A DNA stretch of 64,000 bases from Cellulomonas humilata (GTDB lineage: Bacteria; Actinomycetota; Actinomycetes; Actinomycetales; Cellulomonadaceae). Under the pieces are notes generated by a model. The model worked only from the letters and a program-made list of their open reading frames with translations. It did not search any database and was not told the origin of the DNA. Where the stretch lies: assembly GCF_030814415.1 (NCBI RefSeq), contig NZ_JAUSVB010000004.1, positions 186,001 to 250,000 on the forward strand, given 5' to 3'. This document shows, piece after piece, positions 47,372-55,457 of the stretch (position 1 is its first letter; every line of letters begins with the position of its first letter). A program made the position numbers and the translations under genes.

Positions 47372-48649
47372 GTGGTCGATCGGCTGACGGTCTTCGACCG
47401 GGCGGAGCTCGCGACGGACGTCGGGCCCAACCCGCGGCACATCACTGTGCTGCTGGTGCTCGGCGGACCGGCGCCGGACGTCGCCGAGGTGCGTCGTCGC
47501 CTGGAGCGCGCTGTCGAGAGCCACCCTCGCCTCACAGCCAGGGTGCACCGGCCAGAAGGACCATTCCGGGCGCCGACGTGGGAGGTCGGGGCGGTCGACC
47601 TCACCCGGCACGTCGTCCACCGCACGCTGCCGGGCGCCGACCCGGTCACGGTCGCCGTCGAGGACCTCGCGCGACCGCTTCCCGCGGACCGCCCGGCGTG
47701 GCGGCTCACCGTCCTCGACGTCGGCGACGACGCGCGGTCGGCGCTCGTGTGGACCAGCCACCACGTGCTGGGCAACGGCCCGAGCCTGCTCGGCCTGCTT
47801 CTTGATGCTCTCTCCGACTCTCCCATCGACACCGCGCGGCCGTCCCTCCCGCGTCGCCCCGGCCCGGCACGGGCCGGCGACGCGCATGCGTTCACGGGCC
47901 GCGCAGGCCGCAGCCCGCTGCTGCGGCCGGTCACGGCTGGCGTCACCGCCGTCTCCGTCACGGTGGATCGAGCTGCCGTGCGTGCGGGGGCGCGAACCTG
48001 CGGGGCGACCGTCAACGACGCGCTGCTGTGGGCATGGGCTCGGGCGTTCGGGAGGGCCGACCTCGCCCGCGAAGGACCCGGGGAGCGGGTCGTCGTGTCC
48101 GTCCCGGTGACCGTGCCGGGGTCGCGGTTCGGCAACCACGTCGGTGCGCTGCGGATCGCCGTCCCGGGCGGGGAGAGCATTGCCGCAGAGACGCTGGCGG
48201 TGCTCGCCGCCCGGACACACCACGCCAAGAGCCGCATCCGTCCGTGGACGTGGCCGCTCGCGCCCTTCGGTGCCTGCGTCGCGGCACGGCTCGGCCTGAT
48301 GCCGGTTCTCCTGCGTCGCCAGCGGCTCCTCAGCACGGTGGTGACCCACGCGACCGGACCGCCGGCGCCCGTGCGGCTCGTCGGGGCGCCGCTCTTGTGG
48401 ACCGTCCCGTTGGTGCCGCCCGTCGGCAACGTGACGACCTGCGCCGTGGCGGTGTCGCTCGGCGGTCGGCTCGACGTCGCTGTCGTGTGCTCGCCCGAGT
48501 CGGCCGACCTCGCCGACACGCTGGCTCGGGACCTGCACGCAGGGCTCGACGAGATCGCGGCCTTGGCCGCCGGTACGCGGATGCAGCTGCCGGGTGGCGC
48601 GCCCGAACCTCGCGGCCGGCCGGTCGGCGACCGCACGGGCGGAGGCTGA
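47372..48649 (+). CDS. Wax-ester-synthase/condensation-like acyltransferase
   Basis: About 425 residues of the acyl-CoA-dependent WS/DGAT and condensation-domain fold. The active-site motif is present as TSHHVLGNG (H130-H131): the catalytic second histidine is kept, but the usual HHxxxDG ends in Asn-Gly instead of Asp-Gly. Other family features: NPRHITVLLVLGGPAPD, GATVNDALLWAWARAF and SVPVTVPGSRFGNHVGALRI (the NxxG of the C-terminal half). Start GTG 47372 is chosen over ATG 47306 because a DosR-like promoter box lies between. WS/DGAT genes are members of the mycobacterial dormancy regulon. Product (wax ester, triacylglycerol or other ester) unknown. Confidence 0.78.
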   Translation: MVDRLTVFDRAELATDVGPNPRHITVLLVLGGPAPDVAEVRRRLERAVESHPRLTARVHRPEGPFRAPTWEVGAVDLTRHVVHRTLPGADPVTVAVEDLARPLPADRPAWRLTVLDVGDDARSALVWTSHHVLGNGPSLLGLLLDALSDSPIDTARPSLPRRPGPARAGDAHAFTGRAGRSPLLRPVTAGVTAVSVTVDRAAVRAGARTCGATVNDALLWAWARAFGRADLAREGPGERVVVSVPVTVPGSRFGNHVGALRIAVPGGESIAAETLAVLAARTHHAKSRIRPWTWPLAPFGACVAARLGLMPVLLRRQRLLSTVVTHATGPPAPVRLVGAPLLWTVPLVPPVGNVTTCAVAVSLGGRLDVAVVCSPESADLADTLARDLHAGLDEIAALAAGTRMQLPGGAPEPRGRPVGDRTGGG

Positions 48650-48858
48650 CCACCTGCGCACGCCGCGGCACGTCAGGGTGCGTCCTCCTGGGATCGACGT
48701 TCCTCGGCCCGCTCGGGCCGGACGCAACCTACCCAGTCCCGCTGCGTGATCCGCCCATCCAGCGCGCGTCACGTCGGCATCCGTCGAGCATCGCTGCTGC
48801 TCCTGACCAGGGGCGACGACGTCGCGCTGACATCTGCCCCTGCACTGTCACGAAGCCG

Positions 48859-50562
48859 TCAGGACCCCTCCGAACCGCTTCGCTCGGCCCGGTAGGCCCG
48901 CACCGCACTGTGCACCGTGGGGTAGAAGTGGTCGGGCCCGAACCGGCTGCCGACACCGAAGCGCACGAGGCGGTCCTTGACCGGGCCCTTCATCTCCGCG
49001 AACACGAGGTCGACCCCGAGTGCGGCGAGGTGGTCGTCCAGCTTGACGAGCTCATCGAGTGCGGTCGTGTCGAGGCCCGTGATCGGTTCTGACGCGATGA
49101 TCACGCGGTGCACCGGTGCGGGAGCGTCCGCGACGAGGCCCCGTACCCAGGTGTCGAACACATCGCCGTTGGCGAAGAAGAGGGGTGCGTCGAACCGCGC
49201 GATCACCAGGCCCGGGACCCGCTCTCCCTCGGGGTGCCGGCTGAGGTCGTGGAACCCGGGAATGCCGTCCACGCTGACCAGCTCGGCACGGTACGGCTCC
49301 CACGCCCGGCGGACGAACACAGCGAGCGACAACGCGACGGCGACGGCGATGCCTTGCAGCACGCCGACGAACGCCACACCGAGGAACGCCGCGACCAGCA
49401 GCGCCGCGTCGCTCCGGCTCATCCGCACGAGGCGGACGAGCGTGTGCACGTCGACGAACGAGGACGCGGCCGCGATGACGACCGCGGCCAGGGTCGCCGA
49501 CGGCAGGTATGCGGACAGGCCGGGCGCGACCAGCATGAAGACGACGAGCAGCACCGCGGCCACGACACCGGCCAGCTGCGTACGCGCGCCCGCCTGGACC
49601 GCGACCGGCGTGCGCGACGCACTTCCCGAGACGGGAAAGCCACCGAGCAGCCCGGTCGCGAGGTTCGAGGCGCCCAGCGCCCCCATCTCCTGGCTGCCGT
49701 CGACGGCCTTCTCGCGGCTGCCGCTGAGCGCGCGCGAGAGCACCGTCGTGTCGGCGAACGTGATGAGCGCGATGCCGGCAGCCGGACCCACGAGCGCGAG
49801 CACGTCTCCGGGTTCGAGGCCCGCGAGGGCCGGTGCGGGCAGGCCGGACGGCAGAGCGCCGACGACGGGGATCTCGTCGGCGAGCCCGAGCACCGCGGTC
49901 AGGACGCTCGCCCCGACGACCGCCAGCACGATGCCCTTCGCGGTGCCGCCCAGCGCGCGCGCCGCGACGATGACCGCGAGGGAGCCGACGCCGATCGCGG
50001 CCGCCGCGCCGTTGACCTGACCGTCGGCGACCCCGGTGACCGTCCGACCGAGGTGCTCCCAGACCGAGCCGGGAGGAACCGCGATGCCGAGGAGCTTGGG
50101 CAGCTGACCGGCGATGACGACCAGTGCGATCCCGTTCATGTACCCGACGCGGATCGGCATCGACAGCAGTCCGGTCAGGAACCCCAGCCGCAGCACGCGT
50201 CCGCCGACCAGCATGAGCCCCATCAGCACCGCCAGCATGCCGGCCAGCGCGACGGCACGGTCGGGGTCGCCCAGCGCGAGCGGCAGCACCGCGGCGCCGA
50301 TCATCGGCGCGAGCGACGAGTCCGGCCCGAGCACGAGCACCCGCGACGGACCGACGAGCGCGTAGACGAGAAGGGGGACGATCGTCGCGTACAGGCCCGT
50401 GACCGGCGGCAGCCCTGCGGCGGAGGCGTACGCCATCCCGGCGGGTATCGCGACCGCGACGAGCGTTGCTCCGGCGACCAGGTCCCGCCGCAGCCACGCG
50501 CGCTCGTAGCTCCGGGCGACACTGACGCCGGGAAGCAGCCCAACGACCCGCCCGCGGTCCAT
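48859..50562 (-). CDS. SulP-family anion transporter with STAS domain
   Basis: 567 residues. Residues about 20-410 form the SLC26/SulP membrane domain (about 12-14 helices; ASAAGLPPVTGLYATIVPLLVYALVGPSR, PVSGSASRTPVAVQAGARTQLAG). Residues about 435-555 form a STAS domain (FFANGDVFDTWVRGL, IASEPITGLDTTALDELVKL). Substrates in the family include sulfate, bicarbonate and other anions; the ion here is not predictable. A SulP gene (Rv1739c-like) appears among hypoxia-induced genes in mycobacteria. A DosR-like box lies 36-50 bases before the ATG. No ribosome binding site is obvious. Confidence 0.9.
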   Translation of the reverse strand: MDRGRVVGLLPGVSVARSYERAWLRRDLVAGATLVAVAIPAGMAYASAAGLPPVTGLYATIVPLLVYALVGPSRVLVLGPDSSLAPMIGAAVLPLALGDPDRAVALAGMLAVLMGLMLVGGRVLRLGFLTGLLSMPIRVGYMNGIALVVIAGQLPKLLGIAVPPGSVWEHLGRTVTGVADGQVNGAAAAIGVGSLAVIVAARALGGTAKGIVLAVVGASVLTAVLGLADEIPVVGALPSGLPAPALAGLEPGDVLALVGPAAGIALITFADTTVLSRALSGSREKAVDGSQEMGALGASNLATGLLGGFPVSGSASRTPVAVQAGARTQLAGVVAAVLLVVFMLVAPGLSAYLPSATLAAVVIAAASSFVDVHTLVRLVRMSRSDAALLVAAFLGVAFVGVLQGIAVAVALSLAVFVRRAWEPYRAELVSVDGIPGFHDLSRHPEGERVPGLVIARFDAPLFFANGDVFDTWVRGLVADAPAPVHRVIIASEPITGLDTTALDELVKLDDHLAALGVDLVFAEMKGPVKDRLVRFGVGSRFGPDHFYPTVHSAVRAYRAERSGSEGS

Positions 50563-50597
50563 CTCTCGAGCCTAGGACCGAGCTGTGATGGACGACT

Positions 50598-50612
50598 CGG
50601 GCCGGACGTCCC
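50598..50612 (-). promoter_or_regulatory. DosR-like box C (SulP promoter)
   Basis: Minus-strand GGGACGTCCGGCCCG, 36-50 bases ahead of the SulP start codon; same layout as boxes A and D. Confidence 0.6.
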
Positions 50613-50766
50613 CTTGAGTCTTGCACCGTGCTGTTGATGACCCGCGCTTCGCGCCATCCGCCAGCCAGGAGACGTCATCACCCGGCGACTCGCGAGTGCC
50701 ACAGTCCACGCCAGGACAGCCATACCTTCGTGGCGCTGCTGACGCGACAGTTCTAGCGTCGGAGGC

Positions 50767-51495
50767 ATGGCCGACGGCGGAGCACCGCGGGCGCGGCTGG
50801 TCGACAACTCCGGTCAGGGGCGGGAGGCCTCCCGTCTGAACTGGCTGCGCGCAGGCGTGCTCGGCGCCAATGACGGGATCGTCTCGACGGCAGCGTTGGT
50901 CGTCGGCGTCGCCGGAGCCACGGCGGCGATCGGTCCGATCCTCATTGCCGGCATCGCCGGGCTCGTCGCCGGGGCCGTCTCGATGGCACTCGGGGAGTAC
51001 GTGTCCGTGAGCAGCCAGCGCGACGCCGAGCGAGCGCTGATCGAGCACGAGCGCCGCGAGGTGGAGGGCGACCCCGAGGGTGAGCTCGAGGAACTGATCG
51101 GCATCCTCGAGTCGAAGGGCCTGTCCTCCGCGACTGCGCGAGCCGTGGCCCTGGAGCTCAGCGCTCACGACCCCGTGGCGGCGCACCTGGATGTCGAGCT
51201 CGGGCTGGATCCGAACGCTCTGACCAACCCCGTGCACGCCGCCACCTCGTCCGGCCTGTCCTTCACGGCCGGAGCCGTCCTGCCTCTCCTCGCCATCAGC
51301 GTCGCCCCCGCCGACGTGCGTGTCGCCGTGACCTTCGTCGCGGTCCTGCTGGCGCTCGCGATCACCGGTGCGATCAGTGCTCGTCTCGGGCACGCGCGTC
51401 GCGGGCGGGCGATGGTGCGCGTCGTGGTCGGCGGCGCGCTGGCGATGGTCGTCACCTATGCCATCGGTCGGCTTCTGGGCGTGTCCGCCCTCTAG
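50767..51495 (+). CDS. VIT1/CCC1-family Fe2+/Mn2+ transporter
   Basis: 242 residues, five predicted membrane helices. Signature LNWLRAGVLGANDGIVSTAALVVGVAGA, followed by SMALGEYVSVSSQRDAERALIEHERRE with the long acidic cytoplasmic helix and the metal-binding glutamates, and the C-terminal helices. Members move ferrous iron or manganese out of the cytosol. It is divergent from SulP with 204 bases between starts. I saw no DosR-like core directly in front of it, so membership in the regulon is uncertain. Confidence 0.9.
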   Translation: MADGGAPRARLVDNSGQGREASRLNWLRAGVLGANDGIVSTAALVVGVAGATAAIGPILIAGIAGLVAGAVSMALGEYVSVSSQRDAERALIEHERREVEGDPEGELEELIGILESKGLSSATARAVALELSAHDPVAAHLDVELGLDPNALTNPVHAATSSGLSFTAGAVLPLLAISVAPADVRVAVTFVAVLLALAITGAISARLGHARRGRAMVRVVVGGALAMVVTYAIGRLLGVSAL

Positions 51496-51559
51496 CGCAC
51501 CCGAGCGTCCGGTCCGGACTGGCTACGGGTTGGCGCACTCCCGGCGGGCGGACGGCTGC

Positions 51560-51574
51560 GGGACCTTCTGCCCT
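51560..51574 (+). promoter_or_regulatory. DosR-like box D (small membrane protein promoter)
   Basis: GGGACCTTCTGCCCT, the best match to the shared motif, 36-50 bases before the ATG at 51610. No ribosome binding site lies between, so the mRNA may be leaderless. Confidence 0.65.
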
Positions 51575-51609
51575 GGTTGGCACGTCGGAGCCCGGGACAG
51601 GCTCGTGCC

Positions 51610-52062
51610 ATGACCGAGCGTTCGGCGCTCCCCCAGTCCTCCAGACCCGCGGCCCGGCGGTGGGCCATAGCACTCGAAGGTCTGACGACCGTGGGCGCCC
51701 TCGCGGGCGTGCAGGGTTTCCTTGCCGGGCAGTTCGATCCGCTGGTCGACCAGCTCACCTTCATCGAAGGCCCTGCCGTGCCAGCCCTGGCCCTCGGGGT
51801 GTGCATCGCGATACCGCAGGGTGTCGCGCTGGTGCTCGGGCTGCGGCGGCATCCCCTGGCGCCCCACGCTGCACTCGGTGCCGGCATCGTCCTGACCGGC
51901 TGGGTGCTTGCCCAGCTGCCGCTGATCGGCTGGGGATCGCCGGTGCAGTGGACGTTCTTCGCGGTAGGGCTGGCTGAGACCGCTGCGGCTGCCCGTTGGA
52001 TGGGTGGCCGAACTGACCGGCCGTCGACGGCATCGACACGGCGGGATGCCGCCGCGGCGTAG
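51610..52062 (+). CDS. Small integral membrane protein
   Basis: 150 residues with four predicted helices: WAIALEGLTTVGALAGVQGFLAG, ALALGVCIAIPQGVALVLGL, AALGAGIVLTGWVLAQLPLIG and WTFFAVGLAETAAAARWMGG. It belongs to a group of small actinobacterial membrane proteins of unknown function, and its predicted topology resembles the DoxX or DUF4345 shape. The DosR-like box D ahead of it makes it a candidate member of the low-oxygen regulon. The start is chosen because it follows that box at promoter distance. Confidence 0.72.
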   Translation: MTERSALPQSSRPAARRWAIALEGLTTVGALAGVQGFLAGQFDPLVDQLTFIEGPAVPALALGVCIAIPQGVALVLGLRRHPLAPHAALGAGIVLTGWVLAQLPLIGWGSPVQWTFFAVGLAETAAAARWMGGRTDRPSTASTRRDAAAA

Positions 52063-52110
52063 CTCGCCGACGCCCGTCACGTTCGGCAGAGCAGGGGACG
52101 TGGTCGCTTC

Positions 52111-52125
52111 GGGACCAACGGCCCT
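52111..52125 (+). promoter_or_regulatory. DosR-like box E (universal stress protein promoter)
   Basis: GGGACCAACGGCCCT, 78-92 bases before the universal stress protein start, leaving room for a roughly 40-base leader that carries a GGAGG ribosome binding site. Confidence 0.65.
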
Positions 52126-52202
52126 GGAGACATGCCGAGGTCCGGGCAAGCCTGAGAAGAGCAGAAGACTGCCCACGCCCGAAGGCGCGCTGGAGGTGCA
52201 GC

Positions 52203-53039
52203 ATGAGCGGGCACATCGTGATGGGGTACGACGGTTCGGCTGAGGCGCAGGAGGCGTTGGGGTGGGCCGCGGAGGAGGCACGGCGCGAGCGTCGTCCGCT
52301 GCGCATCGTCCATGTCGGACTCGGACAGGGCGGCTCCCGTGCACTGACCGAAGGCGTCGAACGCGCACGAGCTGAGGCCCCAGACGTCGAGATCACGTCC
52401 TCGCTCGAGCTGCGCGACAGCGTCCCCGGCACTCTCGTCGCGGTGAGTACCGACGCGCGCATGCTCGTGGTCGGAGCCCGCGGCTTGGGGGGATTCTCCG
52501 GACTGTTGCTCGGCTCGGTCAGCACGGCAGTCGCCGCGCACGCCCGCTGCCCGGTGGTGGTGGTCCGGCGCCGTCCGGGCCGATCCGCGGTTCCGCTCGC
52601 ACGGCCCGTCGTGGTCGGGGTAGACGGCTCGCGCACGAGTATCCGCGCCGTCGACCTCGCGTTCGACCAGGCGTCACGTCTGGAGGCTCCGTTGACGGCT
52701 GTGCACGCGTGGGAGATGCCCGCGTTGTTGGGTCCGACCCCGGCGTGGACGCCGGAGGAGATCGCGGATCAGCTCGTCTCCGAGAAGGCCCTGCTGGCCG
52801 AGAGCCTGGCCGGTCACTGCGATCGGTACCCCGACGTCGAGGTGCGGTCGACGGTGCGGCTGGGCGGAGCAGCCGAGGTGGTGCTGGCCGCCGCGGGCGA
52901 CGCCCAGCTGGTGGTGCTCGGGTCCAGGGGGCGCGGCGGCTTTGCGGGGCTCCTGCTCGGGTCGGTGAGTCATGCGGTCGTGCACCACGCCACCTGCCCG
53001 GTTGCCATCGTGCATCCGCCGCACGAGCTCGACGACTGA
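52203..53039 (+). CDS. Universal stress protein, two tandem USP domains
   Basis: 278 residues. Two USP domains at about 1-125 and 135-270. Each starts with the Asp-Gly-Ser motif (MGYDGSAEAQEALG; VGVDGSRTSIRAVD) and ends with the ATP-binding motif G-x2-G-x9-G-S (GARGLGGFSGLLLGSVS; GSRGRGGFAGLLLGSVS). Tandem USPs of this kind, such as Rv2005c and Rv2623, are core products of the mycobacterial dormancy regulon. The ATP-binding motif is complete in both halves. Good ribosome binding site, DosR-like box upstream. Tail-to-tail with a second USP gene; the 266 bases between them hold no feature I can support. Confidence 0.93.
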   Translation: MSGHIVMGYDGSAEAQEALGWAAEEARRERRPLRIVHVGLGQGGSRALTEGVERARAEAPDVEITSSLELRDSVPGTLVAVSTDARMLVVGARGLGGFSGLLLGSVSTAVAAHARCPVVVVRRRPGRSAVPLARPVVVGVDGSRTSIRAVDLAFDQASRLEAPLTAVHAWEMPALLGPTPAWTPEEIADQLVSEKALLAESLAGHCDRYPDVEVRSTVRLGGAAEVVLAAAGDAQLVVLGSRGRGGFAGLLLGSVSHAVVHHATCPVAIVHPPHELDD

Positions 53040-53305
53040 CGAGCCGTGTCCCGCGCTGGTCCGCAATTCGGTGACAAGCGACGACGTACGAGCTCCGTCC
53101 GGAGCACGCCTGGCCAGGCGACTCGTCGCCGACCGGCTTGACGAGCGAGCAGGGAACCCGCTGCCGCTCGGGGCCGTCGGCACGGGAATGGTCCTTCCCG
53201 CCGTCCGCGCGTCGACATCGCCGACCAGGCGATTCGAGGCCGGCGAGCCGCGCCCGGGCCGCTCGGGTTCGGTCCATCGAGGCCTTCCGAGGAACGGCTC
53301 GGCGG

Positions 53306-54283
53306 CTAGGTGCTCTGCGTCGACGCGGGTCGGAGCTCACCGTCGACGCGCGCTGCTCGCCGGACGTCGTGTGGTCCCAGCGGTGGCCGAAGGCCTCGCG
53401 TCAGGTGCGGGACGACCGCGACCGGGCACGCTGCGTGGTGCAGCGTCGCGTGGCTCACAGACCCGAGGACGAGTCCTTCGAAGCCGCCCCGTCCTCGGGA
53501 ACCCACGACGACGAGACTCGCGTCCTTGCTCTCGCGGATGAGCACTCGGCGAGCATCCCCACGACGCACCTCGCGCTCGACAGCGACCATCGGATACCTG
53601 CGCCGCCGGTCCTCGACCAGCGAGAACGCTGCGGAGACCGCGGCGGCGTCGGCGGACCACCAGCGCTCCCGCCGACCGGCGAGGGCGGCAGGACGCGAAG
53701 GATCGTCCGGCACAGCGTGGACGGCCCGGAGCGTCAGTCGGCTCGCCGCCGCCCACGAGAGGGCAAGGTCCGCGACCGCGTCCCCGAACGCGCTGCCGTC
53801 CACGCCCACGACGACCGGACCGGAGGGGCCGGATCGACCACGGACGACGACCACCGGGCACTGCGCATAGGAGGCCAGCTCGACCGCCACCGAGCCGAGC
53901 AAGAGCCCCGCAAAGCCACCGAGACCACGATCGCCCACCACGACGAGCGCTGCGGCAACGCTCGCGCGCAGGAGGACCGGCTCGGGCGCGCCACTGATCA
54001 CTGCTCCGCTGACGGCGATGCCAGGGGCCGCTTCCTGAGCCCGCCGGACCGCCTCGTCCACGATGCGTTCGGCCGACGTCCTCAAGCCCGCTCGAGGGAA
54101 TCCCGCGGGTGTCGGGATCACGGGCCCACGAAGCTCGGGCCACATGAACGCGTGAACCACCTCGAGCGGGCACCCGAGCAGATGCGCCTGGACGGCCGCT
54201 GTGTCGACAGCTCGGAGCGCCGGCTCCGAACCATCGACACCGACGACGACCGTGCCCGGTTCGACAGCGCCAGACGTGCTCAT
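53306..54283 (-). CDS. Universal stress protein, two tandem USP domains
   Basis: 325 residues from MSTSGAVEPG, with GAGGAGG ahead of the ATG. Domain one begins VVVGVDGSEPALRAVD and has GDRGLGGFAGLLLGSV; domain two begins VVVGVDGSAFGDAVAD and has GSRGRGGFEGLVLGSVS. Both ATP-binding motifs are complete. Residues 300-325 form a low-complexity tail. The tandem arrangement mirrors the upstream USP, and the two are probably paralogues. DosR-like box F lies 63-77 bases ahead. A much longer reading on the opposite strand (53138-55180) is an artefact except for its last third. Confidence 0.92.
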   Translation of the reverse strand: MSTSGAVEPGTVVVGVDGSEPALRAVDTAAVQAHLLGCPLEVVHAFMWPELRGPVIPTPAGFPRAGLRTSAERIVDEAVRRAQEAAPGIAVSGAVISGAPEPVLLRASVAAALVVVGDRGLGGFAGLLLGSVAVELASYAQCPVVVVRGRSGPSGPVVVGVDGSAFGDAVADLALSWAAASRLTLRAVHAVPDDPSRPAALAGRRERWWSADAAAVSAAFSLVEDRRRRYPMVAVEREVRRGDARRVLIRESKDASLVVVGSRGRGGFEGLVLGSVSHATLHHAACPVAVVPHLTRGLRPPLGPHDVRRAARVDGELRPASTQST

Positions 54284-54345
54284 GGCGATCCTCCTCGCCT
54301 TGAACCTTCCCGTCTCCAGCGAACCGCACGCGGAACGGGACGACC

Positions 54346-54360
54346 ACGGCCGTTGGTCCC
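54346..54360 (-). promoter_or_regulatory. DosR-like box F (second universal stress protein promoter)
   Basis: Minus-strand GGGACCAACGGCCGT, 63-77 bases before the USP start at 54283. Confidence 0.6.
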
Positions 54361-54386
54361 GACATCGAGGGAACGACGCTCCACAC

Positions 54387-54401
54387 GGGACCTTCGCCTC
54401 T
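54387..54401 (+). promoter_or_regulatory. DosR-like box G (divergent hypothetical gene)
   Basis: GGGACCTTCGCCTCT: the left half fits the motif, the right half is weaker. It lies 111-125 bases before the start at 54512, so a leader of about 70 bases is implied. It shares the promoter region with box F. Confidence 0.4.
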
Positions 54402-54511
54402 CCTCGCTGCGCACCGCGCTCGCAAGAGTGGTGAAGGTCAGCAGGTCCGTCGGAGGGATGAGCCGGGCTCATCGCGATGGGTTGGGTACCCGGGACGCAG
54501 GGAGGCACGCG

Positions 54512-55180
54512 ATGACCAGCGCACTGCACACCCCGTCGGAGCTGCACGCCGGTGATGCCACGGTGAAGGTGCGGTGCGACGACGGTCTTGTCTGCCGCCT
54601 CGAGGTACACACCGATGACGGGACAGCCGCCGCCCACGTGGCCGCACTCCTGGTCCGTCAGGCGGTCCTCGACAGTCTGCGCACGGGCGTGCGCACCGTC
54701 GCGCTGACGCTTGACCCGTCGTCACCGGCAAGCGGTGCAGTCCTCTCCCAGCTGCACGACCTCGCCAGCACAGGGGCAGGCACGCTCCGGTTGCGAAGGG
54801 CGGGAGAGACGGTGCTGGTGGACCTGGACCTGAGGTCGACGCCGCCCGAGAGCAGCGAGCTCTCGACCGCCGGCGCCCCGCAGCCGAAGACCGCTCGCCC
54901 GCTCGAGGGACAACGGGTTGTGGGCACGCTGATCCCGCGCCGCGACCTTCACGAACCACGGTCGACGCTGGGCACCGCTCGCAGGGCACAGCGGCGACTC
55001 CGCGCCGAGCTCGCGGGGCGATCCGGGGTCTGCGGTGTGGGTCTCGCCCGACGGGGGGATGGTTACGCGCTGCGGGTCAACATCGTCGATCCGGGCGTCG
55101 AGGTCCCTGCCGAGGCGGACGGGCTACCCGTCGACGTCTGCGTGACCGGCCCCCTGACCGCGCTGCCTGGCGGATCCTGA
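54512..55180 (+). CDS. Hypothetical two-part protein
   Basis: 222 residues from MTSALHTPSEL, with GGGAGG 9 bases upstream; no membrane or signal segment. Residues about 1-105 are an alpha/beta region of STAS-like character (VRTVALTLDPSSPASGAVLSQLHDLASTG). After a Pro/Ser linker, residues about 155-222 contain SGVCGVGLARRGDGYALRVNI and VPAEADGLPVDVCVTGPLTAL. That pattern resembles the small GVGxG...DGxPVxVxxTGP module found in front of some trypsin-like proteases and alone. No catalytic residues are visible. Not assigned. Divergent from a USP with DosR-like boxes between. Confidence 0.6.
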   Translation: MTSALHTPSELHAGDATVKVRCDDGLVCRLEVHTDDGTAAAHVAALLVRQAVLDSLRTGVRTVALTLDPSSPASGAVLSQLHDLASTGAGTLRLRRAGETVLVDLDLRSTPPESSELSTAGAPQPKTARPLEGQRVVGTLIPRRDLHEPRSTLGTARRAQRRLRAELAGRSGVCGVGLARRGDGYALRVNIVDPGVEVPAEADGLPVDVCVTGPLTALPGGS

Positions 55181-55259
55181 CGTCAGGCAGCGGCAGGCGG
55201 GGCGGTGGTCGCGCACCAGCTGGGTCCGGCCGTGCGCAGTCGCGGGGTCGACGACGACG

Positions 55260-55457
55260 TCAGCGTCGTGGCGGTCCATCTGCGATCACGGCGTCTGGCC
55301 CTGGATAGACGAGACCGATGTGACCTGTGTCCGACCAGCGAACGAGGAACGGGGGTTCGCCGTCTGCTCCGCGGACCTCCAAGACCTCCGCGTCGCGTGC
55401 CGTGTCGCCGAGGTGTGCCCCCGCGACGACGAGCCGGTCGCCCGCCGCGGCCTTCAT
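55260..55457 (-). CDS. DUF1918-family small protein
   Basis: 65 residues, MKAAAGDRLVVAGAHLGDTARDAEVLE...FLVRWSDTGHIGLVYPGPDAVI, a full DUF1918 domain (SH3-like beta barrel). Many actinobacteria, including Mycobacterium and Streptomyces, encode such proteins; function unknown. Its ATG overlaps the stop of the beta-CASP nuclease (ATGA), so the two are co-translated under box H. A longer reading in the same frame (to 55667) lies antisense to nothing else but is out of frame within the nuclease gene and is not supported. Confidence 0.85.
   Translation of the reverse strand: MKAAAGDRLVVAGAHLGDTARDAEVLEVRGADGEPPFLVRWSDTGHIGLVYPGPDAVIADGPPRR

Noticed and set aside
53138..55180. Very long plus-strand open frame (680 codons) across the second USP gene
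   Set aside because: Its first two thirds are antisense to a clear universal stress protein and show no protein-like pattern. Only the last 222 codons (from 54512), with a ribosome binding site, are supported.
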